A DNA stretch of 64,000 bases from Magnetospirillum sp902729445. GTDB taxonomy: Bacteria > Pseudomonadota > Alphaproteobacteria > Rhodospirillales > Magnetospirillaceae. A program made the translations under genes and the position numbers. The DNA is taken from the NCBI RefSeq assembly GCF_902729445.1, contig NZ_CACVCE010000001.1:259313-323312 (forward strand), given 5' to 3'. The notes under the pieces are model-generated. The model was not told where the DNA came from, ran no database searches, and saw only the letters and a program-made list of their open reading frames with translations. Below are positions 39,173-49,602 of the stretch, piece after piece (the stretch's first letter is position 1; every line of letters starts with the position of its first letter).

Positions 39173-41047
39173 TCACTCTTCGCGGGAAATCTGGCTGCGA
39201 TCGACCCGCACGCCCAGTTCGACGTTGAGGGCGGCGAGGTATTGGTCGACCAGATCGCCGGCCACGGTGGACGAGATCTTGCGGCGCGCCGTCTCGGCGG
39301 CCTTGGCATCCTTGGCCGGCTCGAAGGCGATCACCTGGGCCAGGCGGGCCACCACCCAGCCGCCTTTTTCGGCCTTGACCGCCACCGTCCCGGGCTTGCC
39401 CTGGAACAGCTCGGCGACGACGGCCGGGGCCAGCTTGGCCGCCTCGGCGCCTTCCCGGGTGAACGGGGACGACGTCGAGACCTTGATGCCGTGGGCCTGG
39501 GCGACCTTGGCCAGCGGCTCGCCGGCCTTGACCTGCAAGGCGATGGCCTGGGCCAGTTCGCCGGCCTTTTCATGGCGGCGTTCGGCCTGCCAGCCGGCGA
39601 CCACTTCGGCGCGGACGTCGGCCAGGGCGCGCGGAGCCGGCGCCACCACCCGATCGACGCGAACCAGGAAATAACCGTCGCCTTCCTTCTCGGTCAGCTG
39701 GCTTTCGGCACCTTGTTCGGTGTGGAAGGCGACATCCAGGAAGGTGTCGGACTTGGGCGCGTCGGCGACCGGCTTGCCGTTGGGGCCTTGGCCCTTGGCA
39801 TCGATGGCCGGGATGCGCAGGACCTTCAACTGGAACCGCGACGCGGTCTCTTCCAGGCTGGTGCCGGCGCCCAGGGTGTCTTCCACCTGATTGGCCAGCT
39901 GGCTCAACAGGTCGGTCGAACGCTCGCGGCGCAGATCCTGCTCCAGCATCGACTTGACCTCGGCCAGCGGCCGGGTGCGGCCGGGGGTGACCTGGCCGAC
40001 CTGGGCGACGTGCCAGCCCAGCGCGGTCCGCACCGGGGGGCTGATGGTGCCGGGCTTCTGGGCGAACAAGGCGGCGCCCAGCTCGTCGGGCAGCTCGCCC
40101 TTTTCGACGGTGCCGAGATCGACCACCGAGGCGCCCAGATCCTTGGCGATGGCGGCCAGGTCCTTGCCGGCCTTGACCAGATCGGTGGCCCGCGCGGCGG
40201 CGACGTCGTCGGCCAGCACCACCTGCGCGACCTGGCGCCGTTCCGGGGTGACGAATTCGTCCAGCCGAAGCTGATAGGCCTCGGCGATGTGGGCGTCGGT
40301 GATTTCGGCCAGGGCGCCGACATCGGCCGGGCGCAGCAGCATCACCGTCAGGGCGCGGAATTCCGGCGCCATGAAGCGCTGGGAATTGTCCTTGTAATAT
40401 TGCTCGATGGCGGCCTGGTCGGGGGCGGCGGGCAGGGCCACCGCCTCGTCCTTGATCTGGGCGATCTCGGCGGCGCGGCGCTCTTCGCGCCAGCGGGTCA
40501 GGGGATCGGCCAGGGTCACCGGCGCCACCAATCCGCCCGACAGCGCCTCGGCCATCTGGGCGCGGACCATGTTGCTCTTTTCCATCCGCATGTAGTCGGC
40601 TTCGCTCAGATTGGCGCGGTTCAAGGCCCGGCGCAGCAGCTCGCGGTCGAACTCGCCCCGTTCGTTGCGGAAGTTGGGGTCGGCGGCGACCTGGGCCACC
40701 ACCGCGTCCTCGGACGCCGACAGACCCAGGCGGCGAGCCGCCTCGTCGATCAGGGTGCGGGTGACGATGGTCTGGATGGTACGGTCCAGCAGGCCCATCT
40801 TGCGGGCCTCTTCCGCGCTCAGCTTGCCGCCGAACAGCGGCTGCAGGCGGGCGACCTCGCGCTTGAACTCGGCGTTGACCTCGGCGGCGGTGACCTGGAC
40901 CTTGCCCACCTCGATGGCCGGGCCGCGCCCGAACAATCCGCCCCTCAAGACATCGCCGACGCCCCACGAGATGAAACTGAGACCCAACAGGCCGAACAGC
41001 AGTTTGACGACCCAGGACTTCGAGGCATTGCGAAAGGAATCGAGCAT
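39173..41047 (-). CDS. ppiD: PpiD/SurA-type periplasmic peptidyl-prolyl isomerase
   Basis: A 624-residue foldase for outer-membrane proteins, anchored by one helix (VVKLLFGLLGLSFISWGVGDV). A SurA-N-like chaperone region follows (EFKREVARLQPLFGGKLSAEEARKMGLLDRTI). A parvulin-like rotamase domain lies in the middle (ELGAALFAQKPGTI, then TALGWHVAQV). The C-terminal third is helical. Stop and trpE start overlap, so the two are cotranscribed. It diverges from tpiA over about 190 bp. It is likely membrane-bound facing the periplasm. Confidence 0.92.
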   Translation of the reverse strand: MLDSFRNASKSWVVKLLFGLLGLSFISWGVGDVLRGGLFGRGPAIEVGKVQVTAAEVNAEFKREVARLQPLFGGKLSAEEARKMGLLDRTIQTIVTRTLIDEAARRLGLSASEDAVVAQVAADPNFRNERGEFDRELLRRALNRANLSEADYMRMEKSNMVRAQMAEALSGGLVAPVTLADPLTRWREERRAAEIAQIKDEAVALPAAPDQAAIEQYYKDNSQRFMAPEFRALTVMLLRPADVGALAEITDAHIAEAYQLRLDEFVTPERRQVAQVVLADDVAAARATDLVKAGKDLAAIAKDLGASVVDLGTVEKGELPDELGAALFAQKPGTISPPVRTALGWHVAQVGQVTPGRTRPLAEVKSMLEQDLRRERSTDLLSQLANQVEDTLGAGTSLEETASRFQLKVLRIPAIDAKGQGPNGKPVADAPKSDTFLDVAFHTEQGAESQLTEKEGDGYFLVRVDRVVAPAPRALADVRAEVVAGWQAERRHEKAGELAQAIALQVKAGEPLAKVAQAHGIKVSTSSPFTREGAEAAKLAPAVVAELFQGKPGTVAVKAEKGGWVVARLAQVIAFEPAKDAKAAETARRKISSTVAGDLVDQYLAALNVELGVRVDRSQISREE

Positions 41048-41233
41048 GGCATCCGGCGGGTTCGAGGGGCCGGGCGCAAGCGGGCTCCGGCAAAAGTGCC
41101 GGCATAATAAGAGGGGGGGGAAGGGGTGGCAACTGCTTTAACCCACCCTGGAATCGCTCCGATTGGGTGGCGACAAGGGCTTGGGGGCGATGGTATAGAC
41201 CGGGTCACAATTCATAGAGAACGGGAGACCTCC

Positions 41234-41992
<759 letters not shown>

Positions 41993-42046
41993 GCGCAAGG
42001 CGCTTCTGCGCGAGGCGCGCCCGATGCCGGGCCGTCTCACGCGCCG

Positions 42047-42076
42047 CCGGGCTTTGAACCCGGGGCGTCCATTTTT
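42047..42076 (+). terminator. Weak terminator after tpiA
   Basis: CCGGG and CCCGG pair around a 7-nt loop, and TTTTT follows 8 bases later. The distance makes it a weak intrinsic terminator at best. The remaining gap before secG shows no gene. Confidence 0.4.
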
Positions 42077-42187
42077 GCACTAGCTATCCTCGGCCGAGGG
42101 GGCTAAATATCGCGTCGAACAATTTCACCCGCCCCCAGGGCTGTCCCATCGGGACCGCTCTGGGTCGGGTCATTTCGTGGTGTGCCA

Positions 42188-42520
42188 ATGGACTTCTTTC
42201 CGATCATTCTCGTCATTCACCTGCTTCTCGCCGTCGCCCTGGTGGGCGTGGTGCTGCTGCAGCGTTCCGAAGGCGGCGCGCTGGGCATGGGCGGCGGTGG
42301 CGGCGGTTTGATGTCCGGCCGGGCGGCCGGCAATCTGTTGACCCGCACCACCGGCATCCTGGCCGGGGCGTTCTTCCTGACCAGCCTGGCGCTTGCCATC
42401 ATCGCCAACAACCGCACCGGCGGGGGCTCGCCCTTCGACAAGGTGCCGGCTGCCGCTCCGGCGGCGGCTCCGGCCCAGCCGGCGGTTCCGGCCGAGCCGG
42501 CGGCGCCGATTTCGAAGTAG
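42188..42520 (+). CDS. secG: Preprotein translocase subunit SecG
   Basis: A 110-residue SecYEG partner with two membrane helices: residues 3-23 (FPIILVIHLLLAVALVGVVL) and about 58-76 (GILAGAFFLTSLALAIIA). The family motif LLQRSEGGALGMGGG lies between them. The Pro/Ala-rich C-terminal tail is usual in alphaproteobacteria. GTG 42182 would add two residues. Confidence 0.95.
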   Translation: MDFFPIILVIHLLLAVALVGVVLLQRSEGGALGMGGGGGGLMSGRAAGNLLTRTTGILAGAFFLTSLALAIIANNRTGGGSPFDKVPAAAPAAAPAQPAVPAEPAAPISK

Positions 42521-42600
42521 GTTCATCCGTTTGGGGAACGCGGTCGCCGGCGGCGGCCGCCACCTGGTCAAGCCAGACACTTCGCGCGAGCAAGGGGCCC

Positions 42601-44226
42601 ATGACGCGTTTCATCTTCATTACCGGCGGCGTGGTGTCGTCCCTGGGCAAGGGGCTGGCCTCGGCGGCTCTGGGGGCGTGCCTGCAGGCGCGCGGCTTCA
42701 AGGTCCGGCTCAGGAAGCTCGACCCCTATCTCAACGTCGATCCGGGCACCATGAGCCCCTATCAGCACGGTGAGGTCTATGTCACCGACGACGGCGCCGA
42801 GACCGATCTGGATCTGGGCCATTACGAGCGCTTCACCGGCGTCGCGTCGCGCAAAAGCGACAACATCACCACCGGTCGCATCTATTCCGACGTCATCGCC
42901 CGCGAGCGGCGCGGCGACTATCTGGGCGCCACCGTCCAGGTCATCCCGCACGTCACCAACGCCATCAAGGAATTCGTCAAGTCGGACCTGACCGACGAGG
43001 ATTTCTGCCTGTGCGAGATCGGCGGCACCGTCGGCGACATCGAATCCCTGCCGTTCCTGGAAGCGATTCGTCAGCTGGCCAACGAACTGGGGCGCGAGCG
43101 CACCATGTTCGTCCATCTGACCCTGTTGCCCTATATCCCGACGGCGGGCGAGCTGAAGACCAAGCCGACCCAGCATTCGGTCAAGGAATTGCTGTCCGTC
43201 GGTATCCAGCCCGACCTTTTGATGTGCCGCTCGGATCGCGAGATTCCGGAAGGCGAGCGCAAGAAGATCGCCCTGTTCTGCAACGTCGCCCCCCAGGCGG
43301 TGATCCCGGCTCTGGACGTCGACAGCATCTATCAGGTGCCGATCTCGTACCATGCCGAGGGATTGGACGAGCAGGTGTGCCGCCATTTCCGCATCGAATC
43401 CAAGCAGCCCGATTTGTCGCGCTGGACCAATATCGTCGAGCGGGTGCGCCAGCCGGAAGGCGAGGTGACCATCGCCGTGGTCGGCAAGTATATCAGCCTG
43501 CTGGATTCCTATAAGTCGCTGGCCGAGGCGCTGACCCATGGCGGCATCGCCAACAACGTCAAGGTTCGGTTGAACTGGATCGACAGCCAGATCTTCGAGC
43601 GCGAAGACGCGGTGCTGCATCTCGAGCCCTGCCACGGCATCCTGGTGCCCGGCGGCTTCGGCGAACGCGGCGCGTCGGGCAAGATCGAGGCGGTCAAGTT
43701 CGCCCGCGAACGCCAGGTGCCCTATTTCGGCATCTGCTTCGGCATGCAGATGGCGGTGATCGAGGCCTGCCGCAACCTGGTCGGCCTGAAGGGCGCCAAC
43801 TCGACCGAGTTCGGCCCGTGCGAGCATCCCGTCGTCGGCCTGATGACCGAGTGGGTCAAGGGCAACATGCTGGAAAAGCGCGCCGCCGATGGCGAGCTGG
43901 GCGGAACCCTTCGCCTGGGCGCCTATGATTGCATGCTGAAAAAGGGCAGCCGGGTCGCCGACATCTATGGCTCGGACATGATCTCGGAACGCCACCGTCA
44001 CCGCTTCGAGGTCAACATGGATTACCGGCCGCAGCTGGAAAAGGCCGGCCTGTCGTTCTCGGGCCTGTCGCCCGACGGGGTGCTGCCGGAAATCGTGGAA
44101 ATTCCCGACCATCCGTGGTTCGTCGGCGTGCAGTTCCATCCCGAACTGAAGTCCAAGCCGTTCGACCCGCATCCGCTGTTCACCAGCTTCATCAAGGCCG
44201 CGGTGCGGCAATCGCGATTGGTCTGA
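42601..44226 (+). CDS. pyrG: CTP synthase
   Basis: A 541-residue enzyme that aminates UTP to CTP using glutamine and ATP. The synthase half begins with a P-loop-like ITGGVVSSLGKGLASA, then YLNVDPGTMSPYQHGEVYV and the metal-binding CEIGGTVGDIES. The amidotransferase half has the catalytic cysteine C379 in FGICFGMQ and the HPE motif near the end (VQFHPELKS). The length is standard. It is followed after 4 bp by kdsA. Confidence 0.98.
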   Translation: MTRFIFITGGVVSSLGKGLASAALGACLQARGFKVRLRKLDPYLNVDPGTMSPYQHGEVYVTDDGAETDLDLGHYERFTGVASRKSDNITTGRIYSDVIARERRGDYLGATVQVIPHVTNAIKEFVKSDLTDEDFCLCEIGGTVGDIESLPFLEAIRQLANELGRERTMFVHLTLLPYIPTAGELKTKPTQHSVKELLSVGIQPDLLMCRSDREIPEGERKKIALFCNVAPQAVIPALDVDSIYQVPISYHAEGLDEQVCRHFRIESKQPDLSRWTNIVERVRQPEGEVTIAVVGKYISLLDSYKSLAEALTHGGIANNVKVRLNWIDSQIFEREDAVLHLEPCHGILVPGGFGERGASGKIEAVKFARERQVPYFGICFGMQMAVIEACRNLVGLKGANSTEFGPCEHPVVGLMTEWVKGNMLEKRAADGELGGTLRLGAYDCMLKKGSRVADIYGSDMISERHRHRFEVNMDYRPQLEKAGLSFSGLSPDGVLPEIVEIPDHPWFVGVQFHPELKSKPFDPHPLFTSFIKAAVRQSRLV

Positions 44227-44230
44227 CGCC

Positions 44231-45079
44231 ATGCCCCCTTTCCATCACGTCGCCGTTTCCCCGGACGTCGTCTTCGGCAACGATCTGCCGCTGGTCCTGA
44301 TCGCCGGGCCGTGCCAGATGGAAAGCCGCGAACACGCCCTGGAATGCGCAGCGGCGTTGAAGGAAATGGCCCAGGAAGCCGGCATCAAGCTGATCTACAA
44401 GTCGTCGTTCGACAAGGCCAACCGCACCTCGATCTCAGGGAGGCGCGGGCTGGGGCTGGACGCGTCGCTGCCGGTCTTCGCCGAGATCAAGTCCAAGCTG
44501 GCGCTGCCGGTCCTGACCGACATCCACACCGAAGAACAATGCGCCGTCATGGGCCGCGTGGTCGATATCATCCAGGTGCCGGCCTTCCTGTGTCGCCAGA
44601 CCGACCTGCTGATCGCCGCCGGCCGATCCGGCGCGGTGGTCAACGTCAAGAAGGGCCAGTTCCTGGCCCCTGACCAGATGGCCAACGTCGCCGCCAAGAT
44701 CGAAAGCACCGGCAACAGCCGCATCCTGCTGACCGAGCGCGGTGCCAGCTTCGGCTATGGCGATCTGGTCGCCGACATGCGGGCGCTGCCGATCATGGCG
44801 CGCACCGGCTATCCGGTGATCATGGACGCCACCCACGCGGTGCAATCGCCGGGCGGCCAGGGCGGATCGTCGGGCGGCGACCGCCGCTTCGCGCCGGTGC
44901 TGGCCCGCGCCGCGGTGTCCTTGGGTATCGCTGGTGTGTTCATCGAAACCCATCCCGATCCCGATCATGCGCCGTCAGACGGCCCCAACATGATCGCGCT
45001 GAGGGACATGCCGGCCCTGATCGAAATGCTGATGAAGTTCGACGCGACGGCCAAGTGCTATCCCGTCCAAATCGATTAA
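44231..45079 (+). CDS. kdsA: 2-dehydro-3-deoxyphosphooctonate aldolase (KDO-8-P synthase)
   Basis: A 282-residue enzyme that condenses phosphoenolpyruvate and arabinose 5-phosphate into KDO 8-phosphate for lipopolysaccharide. Seen: IAGPCQMESREHALE, YKSSFDKANRTS, TDIHTEEQC, IIQVPAFLCRQTDLL, NVKKGQFLAP and the C-terminal FIETHPDPDHAPSDGPN. The Cys in IAGPCQMES suggests the metal-dependent class. It sits between pyrG and eno. Confidence 0.97.
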   Translation: MPPFHHVAVSPDVVFGNDLPLVLIAGPCQMESREHALECAAALKEMAQEAGIKLIYKSSFDKANRTSISGRRGLGLDASLPVFAEIKSKLALPVLTDIHTEEQCAVMGRVVDIIQVPAFLCRQTDLLIAAGRSGAVVNVKKGQFLAPDQMANVAAKIESTGNSRILLTERGASFGYGDLVADMRALPIMARTGYPVIMDATHAVQSPGGQGGSSGGDRRFAPVLARAAVSLGIAGVFIETHPDPDHAPSDGPNMIALRDMPALIEMLMKFDATAKCYPVQID

Positions 45080-45108
45080 CCCCTGTCCGCACTTTTCGGA
45101 GAGACCCG

Positions 45109-46386
45109 ATGACCGCCATTATCGATATCCACGCTCGCGAAATCCTGGACTCGCGCGGCAATCCGACCGTTGAAGTCGACGTCGTGCTGGAAAGCGGCGT
45201 GATGGGCCGCGCCGCCGTTCCGTCGGGCGCCTCGACCGGCGCCCACGAGGCGTGCGAGCTGCGTGACGGCGACAAGAAGCGCTATGGCGGCAAGGGCGTG
45301 CTGAAGGCGGTGGAAAGCGTCAACGGCGAGATCTACGACGCCCTGTCGGGCATGGATGTCGAGGATCAGGTGCTGCTGGACCACACCATGATCCAGCTCG
45401 ACGGCACGCCGAACAAGTCGCGCCTGGGCGCCAACGCCATCCTGGGCGTGTCGCTGGCCTGTGCCAAGGCCGCCGCCGAGGAAACCGGCTTGCCGCTGTA
45501 CCGTTATGTCGGCGGCGCCTTCGCCTCGATCCTGCCGGTGCCGATGATGAACATCATCAATGGCGGGGCGCACGCCGACAATCCCATCGACATCCAGGAA
45601 TTCATGATCATGCCGGTCGGCGCGCCGACTTGCTCGGACGCCATCCGCATGGGTTCGGAAGTGTTCCAGGCCCTGAAGAAGCAGCTGAAGGACGCCGGTC
45701 ACAACACCAATGTCGGCGACGAGGGCGGCTTCGCCCCCAACCTGAAGTCGGCCGAAGCGGCGCTGGACTTCATCATGCAGTCCATCGAGAAGGCCGGCTA
45801 CAAGCCCGGCGAAGACATCATGCTGGCCCTTGACTGCGCCTCGACCGAGTTCTTCAAGAACGGCAAGTACGAGATGGAAGGCGCCAAGAAGAGCTTCGAC
45901 CAGAAGGGCATCGTCAAGTTCTATTCCAAGCTGGTGAAGTCCTATCCGATCATCTCGATCGAGGATGGCTGCGCCGAGGACGATCTGGACGGTTGGGAAA
46001 TGCTGACCGAGGAACTGGGCGGCAAGGTCCAGCTGGTGGGCGACGATCTGTTCGTCACCAATCCGGCCCGTCTGGCCATGGGCATCGACAAGGGCCTGGC
46101 CAACTCGATCCTGGTCAAGGTCAACCAGATCGGCTCGCTGTCCGAGACCCTGGAAGCCGTCGACATGGCCCACAAGGCCGGCTACACCGCCGTCATGAGC
46201 CACCGCTCGGGCGAGACCGAGGATTCGATCATCGCCGACCTGGCGGTCGCCACCAATTGCGGCCAGATCAAGACCGGCTCGCTGTCGCGTTCGGACCGCT
46301 TGGCCAAGTACAACCAGCTGATCCGCATCGAGGAAGAGCTGGGCTCGGCGGCGCGCTATGCCGGCAAGGCCATCATGAAGCGCTGA
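45109..46386 (+). CDS. eno: Enolase
   Basis: A 425-residue glycolytic enzyme that converts 2-phosphoglycerate to phosphoenolpyruvate. Seen: start MTAIIDIHAREILDSRGNPT, PSGASTGAHEACELRD, the metal ligands in ALDCASTEF and SIEDGCAEDD, and the signature ILVKVNQIGSLSETLEA with SHRSGETEDS. ATG 45109 has GGAGAGACCC just before it; the longer frame overlapping kdsA is rejected. A strong hairpin with T-run follows. Confidence 0.98.
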   Translation: MTAIIDIHAREILDSRGNPTVEVDVVLESGVMGRAAVPSGASTGAHEACELRDGDKKRYGGKGVLKAVESVNGEIYDALSGMDVEDQVLLDHTMIQLDGTPNKSRLGANAILGVSLACAKAAAEETGLPLYRYVGGAFASILPVPMMNIINGGAHADNPIDIQEFMIMPVGAPTCSDAIRMGSEVFQALKKQLKDAGHNTNVGDEGGFAPNLKSAEAALDFIMQSIEKAGYKPGEDIMLALDCASTEFFKNGKYEMEGAKKSFDQKGIVKFYSKLVKSYPIISIEDGCAEDDLDGWEMLTEELGGKVQLVGDDLFVTNPARLAMGIDKGLANSILVKVNQIGSLSETLEAVDMAHKAGYTAVMSHRSGETEDSIIADLAVATNCGQIKTGSLSRSDRLAKYNQLIRIEEELGSAARYAGKAIMKR

Positions 46387-46413
46387 TCCGTTTCTGAATT
46401 GTTCTGTTGATGG

Positions 46414-46449
46414 GCGGCCGGGGGAGAAATCCTTCGGCCGCTTTTCTTT
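46414..46449 (+). terminator. Intrinsic terminator of eno
   Basis: GCGGCCG (46414-46420) pairs with CGGCCGC (46435-46441), directly followed by TTTTCTTT. This is 28 bp after the eno stop. The remaining 130 bp to ftsB are less GC-rich and may contain its promoter. Confidence 0.75.
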
Positions 46450-46579
46450 CGGTAAAGCACTCGATAAAGCCAGAAAACTGAGTCATTTCTGCAACAGCGA
46501 CGACTTCTGCTCGGGAAAAATGAATCATCTCGTTCATGACTTGTTGACGTCATGAATCTTAGGTGATTCCATCCGCTTC

Positions 46580-46888
46580 ATGCTTAAGGAACTGGCCCGT
46601 CGACTTCGTCCCGTCATCGGCCCCGTCATCGGGGCCTGTGCCGTGGCGTATTTCGCCTACCACACGGTGGAAGGCGATCGCGGCGTGCTGGCCTGGGTGC
46701 GGCTGAAGAACGAGATTCTGGACGCCGAGATGCAGTTGGCCAAGGTCACCACCGAGCGCCAGGTGCTGGAACATCGGGTGCTGCTGCTGCGCCCCGACCA
46801 TCTGGACCCCGACATGCTGGAAGAACGCGCCCGCGCCATGTTGAACATGGGCCGCGAGGACGAGATGGTGGTGTTCGAGAAGCGCTGA
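46580..46888 (+). CDS. ftsB: Cell division protein FtsB/DivIC
   Basis: A 102-residue bitopic protein of the FtsQLB complex. A membrane helix (VIGACAVAYFAYHTV) is followed by a coiled coil (LKNEILDAEMQLAKVTTERQ) and the conserved end PDHLDPDMLEERARAMLNMG. It sits after eno as in many alphaproteobacteria. No clear ribosome binding site precedes the ATG. Confidence 0.9.
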   Translation: MLKELARRLRPVIGPVIGACAVAYFAYHTVEGDRGVLAWVRLKNEILDAEMQLAKVTTERQVLEHRVLLLRPDHLDPDMLEERARAMLNMGREDEMVVFEKR

Positions 46889-46973
46889 TTACACTGTGTT
46901 ACCGGCCCGTCAAACGCCTGCAACATCGGCTTGCTAGCGTGCGCCCGTCTTTCCAAGCAAGCGGGCCTTCACC

Positions 46974-47480
46974 ATGCGCAATTTCCTCAATCTCTATTCG
47001 ACCCCCATGACAGCGGCCTTGTTCGCGGTGGCGGTGGTGACCGGGGTGCCGATCTTTTTTCATGTTGGCGACCGCTTCCTGAAGGGCGCCCATGAATGGC
47101 TGAGCCTGGCCTTCGTCGCCGCCGTGCTGCTGCATCTCGCCCGCCATTGGCGGGGCTTCGCCGTCCTGATCAAGCAGCGGCGCACCCATGTCTTGCTGGT
47201 GGCCGGCGGGCTGGCCCTGGCGGCCTTCGTCGCCCCTGCTGTGACAGGCAGCGGTCGGGGTGGCAATCCGATGATGGCCCTGGCCGGAAAGATGGTCGAG
47301 GCGCCGCTGGTGCAACTGGCTCCGGCTCTGGGGGTCGAGGCTTCGGCCCTGGTGCAGCGGCTGGAAGCCGGCGGGATCAAGCAGGCCGACCCGGCTTGGT
47401 CGCTGGTCGCCATCGCCGCCGCCAACGGCCGGCCGGTCCAGCATGTCGCCCAGCTGCTGCTGGCCGAATCCCGTCGGTGA
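46974..47480 (+). CDS. Membrane protein with conserved histidines (DUF4405-like)
   Basis: A 168-residue protein with three predicted membrane helices: about 12-30, 42-58 and 73-90. Histidines in FFHVGDRF, GAHEWLS and LHLARHWRGF resemble small cytochrome b-like or DUF4405 proteins, so heme binding is possible but not shown. The C-terminal 60 residues are soluble and end with a degenerate helix-hairpin-like segment (LVQRLEAGGIKQADPAWSLVAIA), suggesting a periplasmic or cytoplasmic tail. Function unknown; it is flanked by ftsB and the dienoyl-CoA reductase-like gene. Confidence 0.75.
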   Translation: MRNFLNLYSTPMTAALFAVAVVTGVPIFFHVGDRFLKGAHEWLSLAFVAAVLLHLARHWRGFAVLIKQRRTHVLLVAGGLALAAFVAPAVTGSGRGGNPMMALAGKMVEAPLVQLAPALGVEASALVQRLEAGGIKQADPAWSLVAIAAANGRPVQHVAQLLLAESRR

Positions 47481-47546
47481 AGCGCAAGCCCTGGCGATGG
47501 TTGGCGTATTATGGTATTCGACTACCGAATTAATCGGAGCCGGTCG

Positions 47547-49538
47547 ATGACCCGTCTGCTAGCCACCCCCGTCCGTGTCGGTCATGTCGTGCTGCCCAAC
47601 CGGATCATCATGGGTTCGATGCATCTGGGCTGCGAGACCGAGGCGGACGCCCCCCAGCGCCTGGCTCGTTTCTATGGCGAGCGGGCCAAGGGCGGCGTCG
47701 GGCTGATCGTCACCGGTGGCGTCGCCCCCAACCCGCGGGGGCGCTTCGGCGCCGACGGCACCGTGCTGGATCATCCGTCGCAATTGGATCACCACCTGCC
47801 GATCACCGATGCGGTGCACCAGGCCGGCGGGCGGATCATCCTGCAGATCCTGCATTGCGGCCGTTATGCCCGCCATGACGATCCGGTGGCGCCATCGGCG
47901 ATCCGGGCGCCGATTTCGCGCGCCACGCCCCGCGAACTGACCGAGGCCGAGATCGAGGCGACCATCGCCGATTACGCCCGCACCGCTGCCTTGGCCATCC
48001 AGGCCGGCTATGACGGGATCGAGGTGATGGCCTCGGAAGGCTATCTGATTTCCGAATTCATGGCTCCGGCCACCAACCACCGCACCGACCAGTGGGGCGG
48101 GCCGCTGTCCAACCGCCTGCGCTTTCTGGATCGCGTGGTGCACGCGGTGCGGGGCGCCATCGGCGAGGGTTTGCTGTCGGTGCGCCTGTCGATGGTCGAT
48201 CTGGTCGAGGGCGGCCTGTCGGGCGACGAGGTGGTCGCCGCCGCCCTGGTGGCCGAGCAAGCCGGCGCCGATCTGCTGAACAGCGGCATCGGCTGGCACG
48301 AATCAAGGGTTCCCACCATCGCCCATCCGGTGCCGGCGGGCGCCTGGGCCTGGGCCACCGCCCGGGTCAAGGCGGTTGTCTCGATTCCGGTCTCGGCCAG
48401 CAACCGCATCGACACGCCGGAACGGGCCGAGGCGATCCTGGCCTCGGGCGCCGCCGATCTGGTCTCGCTGGCCCGGCCGCTGCTGGCCGACCCGGCCTTC
48501 GCCGCCAAGGCCACCGGCGTCCAGGCGGGCGCCATCAACACCTGCATCGCCTGCAACCAGGGTTGCCTGGACGCGATGTTCGACGGCCGCCCGGCCAGCT
48601 GCCTGGTCAATCCGCGGGCCGGCCGGGAAGGCGAGTTCGTCGCCGCTCCTGTCGCTGTCCCGCTGAATCTGGCGGTGGTCGGCGCCGGCCCGGCCGGCAT
48701 GGCCTGTGCCCTCGAGGCGGCGGCGCGCGGTCATCACGTTACCTTGCTCGAGGCGAGCCATCACCTGGGCGGCCAGTTCGCCCTGGCCGAACGCATTCCC
48801 GGCAAGGAAAGCTATGTGGCGACGCTGGATTGGTTCGCCGCCGAACTGGACCGCCTGGGTGTGACGGTCAAGCTGGGCCGTGCCGCCACCCACAAGGATC
48901 TGGTCGGGTTCGATCAGGTGGTCATCGCCACCGGGGTCCGGCCGCGCTGTCCCGACATCGCCGGTATCGACCATCCGATGGTGGCCCTTTACGACGATAT
49001 CCTGTCCGGGCGGCGCGTCGCCGGCCAGCGGGTGGCCTTGATCGGCGCCGGGCCGATCGCCTTCGACGTCGCCCTTTACCTGCTGGGGCCGTCCGCCCCC
49101 TTCGATGCCGAATGGGGAATCGACCGCACCTTGTTGCAGCCGGGCGGCCTGGCGGTGGTCGAACCGGCCGAAGCGCCGGCCCGCGCCATCACCTTGATGC
49201 AAAGAAAGCCCGGCCGCCCAGGTGCCGATCTGGGCCGCACCACCGGCTGGATCGCCAAGGCCAAGCTGCAAAGGGCAGGGGTGGTCATGCTGGCGGGCGT
49301 GGCCTATCGCCATATCGACGATGCCGGCCTGCATATCCATGTCGATGGCGCCGACCGCCTGATCGAGGCCGACACCATCATCGTCTGTTCCGGCCAGGAT
49401 TGTGACGACAGCCTGGCCCAGTATTTGGCCGCCGCCGGGCGGATCGTCCACAGGATCGGCGGCGCCCGTCAGGCGTCGGGGATCGACGCCCTTCGCGCCA
49501 TCGAGGACGGCACGCGCCTGGGATTGCAGATCGGGTAG
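47547..49538 (+). CDS. fadH: NADH:flavin oxidoreductase, 2,4-dienoyl-CoA reductase type (FadH-like)
   Basis: A 663-residue flavo-iron-sulfur oxidoreductase. The N-terminal TIM barrel resembles old yellow enzyme (LPNRIIMGSMHLG, MASEGYLISEF, NHRTDQWGG). A 4Fe-4S site follows (CIACNQGC, then Cys 12 residues on). The C-terminal half has two dinucleotide folds (VVGAGPAGMACALEAAARG for FAD; ALIGAGPIAFDVALYL for NAD(P)). This order is that of FadH, used for unsaturated fatty acid breakdown, but trimethylamine dehydrogenase-type homologues look alike, so the substrate is uncertain. ATG 47547 has CGGAG upstream. Confidence 0.85.
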   Translation: MTRLLATPVRVGHVVLPNRIIMGSMHLGCETEADAPQRLARFYGERAKGGVGLIVTGGVAPNPRGRFGADGTVLDHPSQLDHHLPITDAVHQAGGRIILQILHCGRYARHDDPVAPSAIRAPISRATPRELTEAEIEATIADYARTAALAIQAGYDGIEVMASEGYLISEFMAPATNHRTDQWGGPLSNRLRFLDRVVHAVRGAIGEGLLSVRLSMVDLVEGGLSGDEVVAAALVAEQAGADLLNSGIGWHESRVPTIAHPVPAGAWAWATARVKAVVSIPVSASNRIDTPERAEAILASGAADLVSLARPLLADPAFAAKATGVQAGAINTCIACNQGCLDAMFDGRPASCLVNPRAGREGEFVAAPVAVPLNLAVVGAGPAGMACALEAAARGHHVTLLEASHHLGGQFALAERIPGKESYVATLDWFAAELDRLGVTVKLGRAATHKDLVGFDQVVIATGVRPRCPDIAGIDHPMVALYDDILSGRRVAGQRVALIGAGPIAFDVALYLLGPSAPFDAEWGIDRTLLQPGGLAVVEPAEAPARAITLMQRKPGRPGADLGRTTGWIAKAKLQRAGVVMLAGVAYRHIDDAGLHIHVDGADRLIEADTIIVCSGQDCDDSLAQYLAAAGRIVHRIGGARQASGIDALRAIEDGTRLGLQIG

Positions 49539-49602
49539 CCCTGGCTCACAAGATGTGGTATGTCGGCGCGTTCGTATCATCGCATCCAGGGCTCCTCCGA
49601 AC

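Noticed and set aside
42000..42100. tRNA-like stretch after tpiA (GGGCTTTGAACCCGG)
   Set aside because: No acceptor stem, anticodon arm or CCA-adjacent pairing could be found; it fits a weak terminator better.
49539..49602. Possible LexA box before yebC-ruvCAB
   Set aside because: GTTC occurs once, but there is no second GTTC at the right spacing.
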